From assembly GCA_002751075.1 (NCBI GenBank), contig NAOQ01000651.1, positions 1 to 29,279 of the forward strand: a stretch of 29,279 nt of DNA, in the 5' to 3' direction. How positions within the stretch are numbered: the stretch's first letter is position 1; each line of letters begins with the position of its first letter. The notes under the pieces were generated by a model, which worked only from the letters and a program-made list of their open reading frames with translations, made no database searches and was not told the DNA's origin. The DNA is from Ichthyophonus hoferi (Eukaryota > Opisthokonta > Ichthyosporea > Ichthyophonida > Ichthyophonidae). Both the position numbers and the translations under genes were made by a program. Below, one piece after another: positions 11,091-23,465 of the stretch.

Positions 11091-12116
11091 CTAGCATGCA
11101 GGATAATAGAGAAATTGACTATCAAACCCGTATAGTAATGATTCACATTGAGATGCCTTCACGTATATCATCTTGGGTATACAGTTTGATCCGAAATGCA
11201 GTCTCACCACATCACATGTGTTTATATTGGTATAAATTAACCACTGTGGGGTTGAGACAGGGCTTCTAGTCTTGTTTACTTTATAGTCCGTTACCGACAT
11301 GCATCTTTTTTAGGGTAACGGCTTAAAATAAATACAAGGGATATTATATTTGTCCTCTATTTTTACCGTTTAAACCTTTACAATGTGTACATCACCTTGT
11401 GAGAATAAGAGGAATATGATTACCTATGGCAATTACGGATATTGAACTAGAATTAGAAAGTAAAATTCTATTTGCATAAAAATAAACCATAATTATGGCT
11501 AGCTATTAATGTATAGGATTAGTTAATATATTAAAGAAATCGCATGAATCACAATTGACTGTCTTTATTAAGCATAAGAGGCACCAATTAAAATAAAACA
11601 CTAATAAGCGATACTACTAGAGCTCATGGAATGAATTTTGATTACTAATTATAAATTAGTTTTAATCAATTTAATAATATCTTACAATCCAAAAATTAGA
11701 AAGACAAGTTGGTTATAATATACTATAATGTGTATTAGATATTATTTGCACATGGTATATATATAGTAAGCATATGGTGTTAAGTATGCTAAGATACTTC
11801 AATATGTGTATTAATATAATACGTATGCATTACAAGTAGGCACTATAAGTATGTGATACTACCCAGACAACCTCATATGATACTAGGGCTTAATAGCCTA
11901 GGATTACCCCTTATAGATCCAAGTTAATATTTCAAAAGCCCTCAGTCGCTACACTGCACAGCTACTTGTGTATTAATTTTTAATTTTGTTGTTTAAACAG
12001 AACGGTTGGTATTGTTCTGGTCATATGTCACGCATGCAAGGGTATATCTGCATGTATACAACTGACATGGGGCCGGTAGGATCTATCGCACATGGTGGAC
12101 ATAGTGGAGAAATAGG
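11091..12116. other. Intergenic region between the transposon and the TFIIS 3' end
   Basis: AT-rich sequence with TA-rich stretches and no supported gene. It should contain the TFIIS 3' UTR on the minus strand. The nearest minus-strand AATAAA that I see (TTTATT near 11573) is more than 500 bases past the stop codon, so the polyadenylation site is unresolved. Confidence 0.5.
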
Positions 12117-12125
12117 CTAACAGAA
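12117..12125 (-). other. DST1: Terminal TFIIS exon: two codons plus stop
   Basis: Exon 9 ends on Trp-Lys, two residues short of the usual TFIIS terminus, and reading on gives an implausible Tyr/Leu tract. On the minus strand a pyrimidine tract ending CTTTCAG is followed at once by TTC TGT TAG, which restores the family terminus Trp-Lys-Phe-Cys in phase 0. The matching donor at 13039 (GTTGTT) is weak, so the junction rests on phase, acceptor strength and the conserved terminus. Confidence 0.75.
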
Positions 12126-15100
12126 CTGAAAGTGAGGAAAAATGATTAGTTGGTGATTGTAGATGAATGAAGAATGGGCAGGGGGAGGAGAGATAATGAA
12201 TGTATATGATAAGTCCTAGCTATTCATATTATTCAGTGACACTATAGTATACCATATAGCAAGAACACACTACAAGATGAAATACAATGCACTAATATAC
12301 AATAATACAATAGAAACAAAAATACAGACATTAATGCAGAATCACTGATACAAAATCCATATCTGCATCCTCGGAAATCTATTCTTACTACAAATACACG
12401 CCAGGCAACAACCCATACATAAGAAAGAAATAGATAGTCTGGCATAAACCTATTGCAATAATTCATAGTTCGTTTCATACATATATATGTTTTACCCTTC
12501 CCATTTAATGGTTTAAGCTATATACATACATACACGAATACATACATATATTTGCCAAATGCCAGCACAACTATAATACAACAATACATACTATTCAATT
12601 TACATACATAGAAACTTTCTTGACCGAATATGCATTGAATGGTAGGTAAAACACGGCTAACAATAACATCAATCAATCAATAGTACACACATATAGGCCG
12701 GTAAAGGCCTGTTGAGATTGATTGAGATAGTGGTGGATATAAATTATAACAGTACAGCCTCCCAAAATGTATACATATGAGGGTAATATTTAATACCAAT
12801 CTATCCTTTTGCCATTGGGTTACAAATATAATGACGCAACCAGTACTTGCCATAATAATAGGAATAGTCATAATAATAATAATAATAATAATAATAGCAA
12901 TAAATATATATATATATAACAATAACAATAACAATAGCAATAACAGCAGTAATAACAATAATAACGATAATAATAATAGCATAAAACAGCAACAATAAAA
13001 ATAAAAATAAGAATAAGAATAGTAAAAATAATAAACAACCTTCCACTTGTTGCCACAGACGTTACAAGACACAAAGGTAGTCATAGGCTCATCAGCTGAT
13101 CGGGTTTGCATTTGGTAATAGGAGCAATTGTTTTTTTTGCACTTACCACACTTGAACATATCTGTCTGTGTTGTGGTACCACCACCCATCTGCATACAGA
13201 CAAATCGTGTTAGTATCTATTATCACATTTACGTTCTCGTTATAATATACTAATCTCTTTCTCTTTCCCTCACCCTGTATATTTATATGCAAATAAAGGT
13301 TGTATATATTGCAGGTGGCTGCACAACTACATCAGGTCGACGCTATAGGCTCCTAGTTAGATGTATGTATGTATGTAAGTTACATCACACACCACAGCCG
13401 TCTTTATTTAATGATAATCATAATAATAGAAATAGTAATGAAAATAATCATAATAATAATAGCAAGAATTAAAGCAATAATAGCAATACTAATATTAATA
13501 AGAATAATAATAATAACAATAATACTAATAATAACAATAAGCACTAGCTCAACACATAAGGGCCATACATGACATCGGACCACTTATATCAGACTATATT
13601 ATAGTCTATGTGCACAAAAATACCTAACAATAGAAGGTAATCGCCAACCATATTTCCCTAACAACCGAGGATACATAGATATGAACTTCATTTCTCTTAT
13701 ACCTAATCATATATATATATATATATATTTCATAACATCCACCCACTAGCAGCCAGGCACAATATAATGCATTTTAAACACCCCATAGACAAGTACTGTT
13801 AAAAAACATTTCCCAATACATCAGTAGTACTTAACCGCCTTATAAAGTACATAACTAGGGGTATATAGGGGTTGCTTACCTGAGCATCGTGCAGGTTATC
13901 CCTATGGGCCTCTTGGATGGCTTTGAGGACATCTTTATTCGCCATTTCCTGCACAGGGGGAGATGAGTGGGTAGGGTGTATGCATACATGTAGGCAGTGT
14001 TGTATATGGTACGGTGATCAATACATATTAAACTAATGTCAATCAAGGTAAATGGAAGTGATTGGTAACCATAGATACGAGTAGCCAGTAAAAATAGATA
14101 TAGGCCGGGCAGAGAGGGGTGACATGTGGCCAATGGAAAGAGATATACAACGATTGGGAAAACAGGAAATATATATAAATTAATACAAAAAGAGTTTATA
14201 AATACTCAACTGAAAACTATAGCGCTTATGATAATATGGTAATGGAAATAGAAATTTAAAAGAGTCAAAGGAATATTAGAGGAGGGATATAATTGGGAGA
14301 ATCTCATGAGCGCATCATAATAAGATCAACCAATCAAAGTAGATCATGCAAGAGGAGTGTAGAGATAACGAGAGGGTTTTTAGTAAAAATGTAGGTATGT
14401 CCTGATAATGTAATTGGATAATAATAGAAGATAGAGATGATGGCATTGGATGATATTATATTGCATCACACTATGCTAACAATACAGCACATCGCTACCC
14501 AGGAAAATCAATTAGATAATACCCCCAACTTAGAGGTCCTAGACAATTAACTAACACTTGCCTCGTTTTCATGAGATCCCAAAGATGGCCCTTTAAATCA
14601 TTTAATTATTTCCTACTGGCTACTCCCTACTTAAAAACTAATCTAACATATTACCCAATGAACAATCACCTTTACTTACCACATTAGTCATAATAGCCAG
14701 ACGGGAAGGGGACACCACGCCTGATAGCACGTGGGCACGGAGGGTATTCTTAGGGTCCACTAGATTGGATCGTCTACTACGCACTGCATTCTTATAGGTG
14801 TTGCTAGTGTCGTTGAATTGCTTGTACAGCTCTGTGATTGGTTAGGTTAAAATCATGACCATATTAAAGCATTGGAACGAAAAAATAACAAAACCAAGAG
14901 AAAGAGGATAAAATTGTAAAAACCCGGTCAGAATCCATATATGTATACCCTAAGCCAATCTATTAATTAATAGGGTGGATCTAATGCATTGTCCCTTTCT
15001 ATTGGCCCAGAGTTCTATCATCAAACAATAAAATCACATGTAATAATCAAGTAAATCATACCCAGTAAGCAACTATATTTCATCAACCAATCAATTAGAG

Positions 15101-18100
15101 ATCAATCTAGTGCGATCAGAGAGTATGATGGAAGCAGTGTCATTAGATCTATTTTAAACAATAACCCCACATTTATAAACCCATATAAAGGTCATCGTGT
15201 CCATATCATGCACTAGTTGTACCATGCTACATTGTACCCTTTATAAAATGACAAGGTGAAATCTACATATTAACACTACTATACGTTACTCTAACCAGGC
15301 ACATTAGTAAAATTGTCAGACAGTAATACAGTAGGATAGTAAGATAGGAAGATAATAATTAAAATAGTAAGTAAGATAATAAGAAACATCGTTATAGTAA
15401 CTTGCACCAATAAGAAACGCGAGAGAATGCACGAGGGTAGATAATCATATTAAGTAATAACCATAACGCAATACATGAGAAGTGACACAATTAATACAGG
15501 CCAGTCCGACAGTCTACAGTAATGTTTAACTACTATTATAATATATGCATATGGATATATGCATGTGTATAGACGATAAGATAAATACAAGATACGAGAA
15601 CTAGATAGGCTTAAAGTAGATATAAGGAAAATAACGTGAAGGAATTGGTATCAACACATATATACATCCTTACACAACTATATACCTATAAACATGCACA
15701 CCTACATACCTACATACAGACACACATACATAAAATCATAAATATATAAATACTTACATCCCTCTCTCTCTCACGCATCAAATACATCTAAAGTATACGT
15801 AATAGCTACCACAGCCAAGCCTTAAAATAAAACCCAATTAGGTCACCCGACCAATAATCATCCAAATATCAATGCTCACCTTCTTCAAGTTGAACGGCCA
15901 GCCGTCCAGGATTGGCACCTGTCCCACAACAGAGTAATAAGAAATCAAAGTAAAAGACATAGAACCTTCACATATCTTACCGACCAATCACATCTTCCTA
16001 TGACGTTAGAGTACTGATAATCTACCAATTAAATCTGATGTTTACACCTTTCAATCTCTGATAGGTGAAGAATCATGGGTAATGCTCACAAATACAATAA
16101 TACTAGGATATGATATATAAGTTATAACACCAAGTGGCCAATACATACATGCATACATACATGCACATATACACACATTCATATCTGGGGTATATATGTT
16201 ATAATACTAAGTGCCTAATACATATATGTGCCCTATCCCTCTCCCTATACATAGGCTACCTATCCCATCATCCCCTCACTGGTATTCTTTTCCATTTTAT
16301 CAATCTCATTCGCTCCCCACTCTCATTGGTATAACTCCCTTCTTTATTAGGCATAGGCATACCCATATATATAGATAATATACTATATAACATGCTCACT
16401 ATGAGTATAGACCCTTTCCCTACCACCCAAAGGTTCCCTCCCTGTTTGGGCCCTTACCGCGGAGGTCTGACCCATCCCCATTCAAAGCTTGAGCCAACAT
16501 CCTTCTACAACTATCACGCACAGTGTCCCCACAGGCCCTGAACTCAACCTCTGCTGCACTTGACTTACGAGCAGCTGGAAGGGAAGGAAAGGAAATAGAG
16601 GGTAAGTAATGGAGCAATGACAACACCGATTAAGTCATTTGTTTATCCAGGTGTTTAGTTGCATAATGCTAAATAGTATTGTATTGAAGCTATATTTCGG
16701 CATTAAATTAGTTTGCTCTGCTTATTTATTTACATATCCATCTATCTAGTAAATATTCAATCTATCTTGGCTCGCAGACCAACCAACCTCCACAGGTACT
16801 AATCACATCCATAGATGGATATAATGACAGGCAATCACCACCTACCCTTGTCTAGGGAGTAGGAGAAAAAGAGACTAGAATTAGATATGCGTCATAATAA
16901 AAAAGTCTAACTAATGGTATATCATGTTTATTTATATGTATCTTTTAGATAATGTAGAACCAATAAAATATCAATAATCATGTGGTACGAAGAGGCCATA
17001 GTCCAATTATGAGACAGGGCGACAATTGGAAGAGATATTACGGGAGAGTAAATGGCCCAATAGTATTGTAGTATATATATGTATAAAAAGTACAGGATAT
17101 TATGGTATAGTATAGCATAGTTTAGTATATGGGCGGGGGTAGCGGTGGTGGTGGGTATGCATGTATGTATGTGCGCTGATAGATAGCAACACCTACGATG
17201 GGACGCACTGCTCACTGATCCTAGGGAGGAGACAGACGAGGTCCTATGAAGATTAGGCCTAGGGGTAGGTGTAGTAATAGCACTGGGAGGTGAGGTAGGT
17301 TTGGACCTCTTGGCTGGGGGCTCGTTGATTGACTCCCTTCGCTCCCTATCCTTGTGACTTCCCTCTCCCTCCCGATGACGGTCTGTGTAGATAGAGGGAG
17401 CGTGTTAGGTAGGTAGGTGGGTAAATAGGCATGCATGTATGAATGTATGATAGCATGTCCAGATGATTAGATGTATAAATCTATATACAACAAGACGCTC
17501 ATAGCAACTTATCTCGTACTGGTCCATCTATATAAACACCAAGGTGAGCTAACAGGAAGGAGAGAATATGAATTGCTATATAAGATAGTATAAAAATGAA
17601 AGACTAATCAACAGTCCTTCTTACCATGTGATCCACCATGTTTATCATCTTGCCCTGCCACTCTTTTCCAGGCTGCTATTAACATTTTTGCGCTCTTTTC
17701 CACCGCTGGCCAATCACGCGCTGCTCGTCGCACTTTGCTGACTGTTTTTCCTACCTTAGTCATCTGTATATAGAGATAATAATAGTAATAATAATAATAA
17801 TAATAATCGTAATAGTAATAGTAATAATAATAAAAATCGTAGTAGTAATAGTAATAGTAATAGTAATAGTAATAGTAATAGTAATAGTAATAACAATAGT
17901 AATAATAATAATAATAATAATAATAGTAATAGTAATAGTAATAGTAATAATAGTAGTAATAGTAATAGTAATAGTAATANNNNNNNNNNNNNNNNNNNNN
18001 NNNNNNNNNNNNNNNNNNNNNNNNNNNNNNNNNNNNNNNNNNNNNNNNNNNNNNNNNNNNNNNNNNNNNNNNNNNNNNNNNNNNNNNNNNNNNNNNNNNN

Positions 18101-20000
18101 NNNNNNNNNNNNNNNNNNNNNNNNNNNNNNNNNNNNNNNNNNNNNNNNNNNNNNNNNNNNNNNNNNNNNNNNNNNNNNNNNNNNNNNNNNNNNNNNNNNN
18201 NNNNNNNNNNNNNNNNNNNNNNNNNNNNNNNNNNNNNNNNNNNNNNNNNNNNNNNNNNNNNNNNNNNNNNNNNNNNNNNNNNNNNNNNNNNNNNNNNNNN
18301 NNNNNNNNNNNNNNNNNNNNNNNNNNNNNNNGTAATAGTAATAGTAATAGTAAGTAATAATAATAGTAATAGTAATAGTGGTAATAATAAATAATTAAAT
18401 AATAATAATAATAATAGTAATAATAATAGTAATAGTAATAATAATAGTAATAATAATAATAATAGTAATAATAATAGTAAAAATAATAATAGTAATAGTG
18501 ATAGTGATAGTAATAGTAATAATAATAGTAATAGCAAGAGTAAAAATAATAATAGGAATATTAATGATATTGTTATATTGAATAAATATATAAATGAATA
18601 TAATTGAGATCAAACAATGTATAACATGAGCATACATAAAGACACTTATATATATAGATATAATGCGAGTGAATAGGTAGGTACATATAAAAAGATAATA
18701 GAAAGGGATAGTAGAAAAAAGAAAGAGATGGATTGTAGGGATTCAACATTAATGGTTGCGACTTACACGAGAATGGTACTAGATTAAGGTAATCTTATAT
18801 ATATCTAGCAATATCACGACTTTATTAGCCAACCACAGGTAAGATTTGAGGAGTAGATATTACTTTAAACCATATTTGGTTAAATAGACTCGCATAAAAC
18901 AACACTGGGTAACCATGGTAACTGTAAATATCAGAGTGATATATACATATATATACCTATGTATGTAAGCATACTAACATATTTGCATAGGCTGTGATAG
19001 CTTATTCAACCTGCCAATGCCCACTGCTATGATTTATAAAGGCCCACACAGAAAAACTTACCATTTCATTCCTATTATAAATCCACTTACTTTTCAACCA
19101 ATACTATGATAAAATTAAAATATATATGGACTAAAATGTATGGATAAAAAATAATAAGTTTTACCGTTATGAACAGTCAAACATCATGGCCATTCTTAGA
19201 GTAAATGAAAAATGATATGCACTCAAAGAGGTAAGGTATGGTTACTGTCCTTGGACATGGCTATGTGAATTTGTAGGATTGTTGGTGAATATATATACAC
19301 CATAGAAAAATAAAAAGTAAGGAAATATATGTTTATTTCAAAAGCAATTCCCTTCATATATAGAAAAGATGAAGCAATTATTGTATTATTATGTATTATT
19401 TTATTATCAATTGCTAGGTTTATGCAGCATATATATTTTTTTAATGTAAGTGTACAGCCTAGCTTAACAGTGTGTCTAAGAGAGAGTTGGGGTGCATATA
19501 GAATATAAAAAATAGGAAACATGACTACTTACCCTCAGTAGGTCGACAGTCATAGTGACGTTAGATAGCTTTTCAAGCAGGGTTAAGGCCCTGTCTACGT
19601 CACTCTGTGCGGTAATTACAAGTTATTATCACGTGAACAACAAAAAAAACAGTGTGTATTTCTCTATATATTTATGTCCTTAAGTGTATAGGGCATTCCA
19701 GGCTCAAGCGGAAAACAGAAAAATCGTTTAATTGTTTTCAGTAGACAAGTGCACTTTTACTATGACTTGGTTATATTGATATACCCTTTCACCTGTACAA
19801 ATCATCACTTACACCATCATAGCACTAACAGCATTTCTATGCAGTGTAAGCATGCTATATATATTGTAAACTGATATATACTATTGTACATGCTATAAGA
19901 ATAAGTACCACGACAAACTTACTATCCTGTCATCATCACTAATGGCCTCCAACTCCTTCTGGGTCCTCTTGATATCCTTGGCTTCCGGTGAAGATTCCAT
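12117..20000 (-). CDS. DST1: Transcription elongation factor TFIIS, ten exons
   Basis: Nuclear factor that stimulates transcript cleavage by arrested RNA polymerase II. Exons: 20000-19923, 19604-19533, 17763-17625, 17382-17197, 16574-16458, 15918-15880, 14831-14680, 13948-13880, 13189-13040 and 12125-12117. Phases agree; 336 residues (yeast 309, human 301). Residues 20-90 form the N-terminal LW/TFIIN bundle ([35 protein letters not shown]). A Ser/Pro linker (97-158) carries the basic PPAKRSKP, a likely nuclear signal. Domain II spans about 165-284 ([17 protein letters not shown]). The C-terminal zinc ribbon has C298, C301, C326 and C329, with the invariant acidic tip Asp317-Glu318 in RSADEPMT that enters the polymerase active site. 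The last exon supplies Phe-Cys. The exon-4 donor (GTAGGT) was chosen by phase; an internal GTGCGT would also fit. Transcribed divergently from PRP19. Confidence 0.96.
12850..13034. repeat. AT-rich trinucleotide array in the last TFIIS intron
   Basis: ATA/AAT repeats grade into AACAAT and AATAAG variants. The array starts within a few bases of the donor of the last intron. On the transcribed (minus) strand it is T-rich with a three-base period, so the frame reading out of exon 9 stays open for over 100 codons. Confidence 0.85.
13411..13544. repeat. Imperfect AATAAT/AATAGT/AATAAC array in a TFIIS intron
   Basis: Three-base periodic, C-poor repeat between TFIIS exons 8 and 9 of the ten-exon model. 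Interruptions such as CATAATAATAG and AATACTAAT indicate age. No coding role. Confidence 0.75.
16846..16851 (-). other. DST1: Candidate 6-nt microexon in TFIIS
   Basis: On the minus strand a strong pyrimidine tract ending CCCTAG is followed by ACAAGG and then GTAGGT, the donor also used elsewhere in this window. Inclusion keeps the frame (phase 1 in and out) and changes the linker from Ser-His-Pro-Ala to Ser-His-His-Lys-Ala, giving 338 residues. The linker is poorly conserved, so nothing requires it. Confidence 0.35.
17770..18560. repeat. AGTAAT hexanucleotide / AAT trinucleotide satellite in TFIIS intron 2
   Basis: Both sides of the assembly gap carry the same AGTAAT unit in the same orientation, mixed with AAT runs, with C nearly absent from the plus strand. 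The array begins only a few bases upstream (in transcript order) of TFIIS exon 3. Its true length is unknown because the gap falls inside it. Confidence 0.95.
17980..18331. other. Assembly gap of 352 N
   Basis: A run of N inside the AGTAAT array, most likely an unresolved repeat. It lies in TFIIS intron 2 and interrupts no coding exon. Confidence 1.
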
Positions 20001-21787
20001 GTTGCTAATAATTCAGTAGTACAAACACAAGAAAATAAATATGTAGTACAAACAATAAAATAAATATAAACAAATGATAAAAATCAAGCAGACTCTCAAG
20101 GAGATAAATAGACTTGGTGTACAACTACAGACTCATAGCGTACTAGAACGATAATAGAATAAATAATACAAGATTAATGTCTAGTATATCCGATGGGTAT
20201 TTCTATATATATCTATATATTACATTGTTACACTTTAACAAATGGTTTAGATGGGAATTCTATGGGCCACGTGATCAATCATTGATAATCTACAATCTAC
20301 TATCCTATTGCTTCACAATAAGTACTCTACCCAATCATACATACGATTGGACCTTTTTAAGAGCCAATAATCATGTATGTACATGTCAAAGTTTGTTGTG
20401 CTGTACGCATTGATGGTTATAGTTACAAGAAATTGATTTGATTAATTATAGGGTGTTAAATAGCTTATATTTAGTTAACTATAGCTAATGAATATAAAAG
20501 CCTACGTCTGCAATGGGGCCTACACGTATTTGATAGTGAAACGGAATAAAAGCATTCATGTTTTTAATTTAATTCACTGTTTGATATCATAGGCTACCCT
20601 TCATTAGATGAGATAGTTGCAACACCGTCTGACCTTAAAACGTTGTTCGAGTGTAGTACTACTAGATTATAGAAAGTTTTGTTTCACAGTCTTAAATTTC
20701 ATGCTCCATATTTATAATGCTTTATTGAGAGCAGGAATTAACGTGGGTAGTTTGTTATTAGTGTACTACTTAGGCTAAAGATAGCTATTACTATTTAACA
20801 TATTTAGATCACTTGCTTTAATAAAATATTTTATTTTATCACCTAAGTTCTCTTTCTCTCCCAAGCACATTTATACATTCAGAACGCTTTCATTATTTCT
20901 ATACCTCCATTATTCCTTAAATGCATATACTTTTGCGGTTCATTTCAGTCACTAATAGGTAATACAATCTTTTATAATAAAAGTTATAGAAAAATGCAGC
21001 AGCCAATATAGCAAACTCGGTTCGAGAGGAAACCAATTTTCAATTACCTGTTCCCTCTTCTTTACAGAAAGTAGTTAAATAGATAGATAATCTAACTTGC
21101 TACATAATATTTACGTCTAGCAAGAAACTCGGTATATGATTGAATACCTAATATCAAAAAATATCCAACAACTGGGGAACGCCTAAAGATATCATTTTTA
21201 GTAAAACATCTCGGGAAAACCTACGCCTATTTCCTTTGTACGGCACCATTACGTTATTATAAGCATATTTGCAGTCGCCCATATAGACAATTTAATATTT
21301 TAAATATTTTAACACGGATGTGTGTACCAAAATGAACTACCTTGCGGCACAGTATATATATATATCAGCTTTCTCCTTATAGGTGAAGTCTTAAACACCT
21401 AAAAGTTATGTCAATTAGAGCAAACAGAACAGAACTGCAAGTTTTAGGTTGCTCTGTGATTGGGTAGTATTTTAACTAGTTTTTCAAACCATTATCCATA
21501 TAACTTCCTCTAGACCTATTAGTGTTCAAATAGTATTGATTAATTAATTTTCATTTATTTTTTTGTATGCCTTAACAGACTCGTTGGTTTAATTGCTGAG
21601 AATGATCACGTATGACAGCAAGTGAACTTCATAGTAGATATAACTTACATTTTCAAATAAAGTGTAAAAACCACATTTTAGTCCACAGAAGTGGTCTACC
21701 ATAATATACTAATTTTTAGACATGTAAAATACAACTGATCTCTAGATGGATTATAATTATAAATGGAGTCAAGGACTAAAAGGCATC

Positions 21788-21818
21788 GCTTCTTTTTTTT
21801 TTAAAAAAAAAAAGAAGC
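21788..21818. repeat. Perfect inverted repeat with A/T core
   Basis: GCTTC, ten T, eleven A, then GAAGC: 31 bases able to form a hairpin with almost no loop or a cruciform. No transposon ends or gene terminus were found beside it, so its origin is unclear. Confidence 0.9.
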
Positions 21819-23465
21819 AAAACCTTTTTTAAAATGAAAGTTTATTGTTTCAAATTTCAAAAATCTCAAAACTTGCTTTAACCCTAAAAGGGAATAGAAT
21901 TTTCTAATACACAAGTTTTAAGAAAATATATAGGTTTTGTCAATTAAACAAAATGTTGGCTAATAGTAGTAGTAATAGCAATATCTCCAAGCAAAGGGAC
22001 TAATCTGAAAGTCGTTTTTGCATTAGATCGCATATATACTTTAAGGTATTAATCAGGAAATATAACTGGTTGATAGTTTTAGAACTAAACCTGATAGGTT
22101 AGTGTGGCTGACTAATTCGATAATTATGCGCTGCAATTTCCGAAATATTGGTGCTCCTCGACATACACTAATAGTTATGAATGATTTATCTGAGCCACAC
22201 TATATTCTTATGGTCAGACCGCCCCACATAGGATATTAAGCCAAGGCCATGATAATTGATATCAAAGATATTATTACCAATTCTACATAAAATGGTGTGA
22301 CAGATAATTTTGTAAATTATATGTTTCTAATATGCTCCAAAATCTACTACACTTAAACTCAGCCGATGTACCAACGCAACCACTTAGATAAAATCGTATA
22401 CCATGTTTATAAACAAAAACACATGCCCAGAACGAGTCTGAGCCCGGCTTATATACTTTATTAGAGTTGGTATTAGCCAATAAACATCCGATAGGGATCA
22501 TTAGTTACATCATAGAAGCGTAGCAAGATTTAACTATTCCACCACATACTAGCACAATCGATATGTGACAAATGCTATTCTTAACAATTAGAGAATATTT
22601 AAATGGAAGCGAATATTAAACCTGTAAACTCACTCTCTAAGCCAAGATCCTGACAGTATGACCTTTCATGTCTTTCTATACATGTATACGTATTTACATG
22701 TATGTATAATACCTTATTAATGGTCAAGGATTAATTAAAATACTTAAAAAATTTATACATGGTTTAACCAAATTCCTTCGCCATTCTAAACATTTTTTCG
22801 CATTCAGTTATACTAGCTTATCTTAGTTATTTGTTTCAGTACAATTATACACTTTTTGTTGCGGACCCATCTTCCTATACTAGCATCAAAAACTTTACGC
22901 GACCAGAAAGAGATTGGGAAAAATGTGCATGCTTTTCAAATATTTTAAATTTTATGTACAATATAAAAATACTTGATATCAATCAATTAATTTATAATAT
23001 TTATATGCAAATAGAATAATTATCAATGGTTAATCTTTTGGTTTCCAGATGATTATAATGTTCTGCAATATCATAAATTGCTTGATATAGGTGGCCTAAT
23101 ACAATAATTTTCCCATTCGTTATTGTAAGAAAGGGCTTCAGAGACACAAGCGAGCTAATGGAAGGGAATATATTTGTATACAGGTTATTAAATGCCTTGT
23201 ATCGTATGCCCAAAGGATGTGTTATTTTATGTGTAAAGACATTGCCACTTCAGTAGTCCGTTTCTGAATAAAAAAATAAGAAATCTCTTGGTTTAGCTTT
23301 TATTGTATTATCATACATGAAGTAATACTACATATATAGTAGTGAATATGGCTACACCAAACACAGTGACATACAGCTCTACTATGCAATATGCAATAGC
23401 AAAGCATGAAACAAGAAAAAAGTATATACATATATATACATACATACCTATATACATCTATATAT

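Noticed and set aside
12777-13074. Poly-Asn, poly-Ile and poly-Tyr/Leu frames on both strands
   Set aside because: They are three-base microsatellite translations inside a TFIIS intron; only the zinc-ribbon exon 13040-13189 is supported.
17608-18537. A 309-codon minus-strand frame spanning the N gap
   Set aside because: The length comes from stop-free repeat and N characters; only 17625-17763 is real TFIIS coding sequence.
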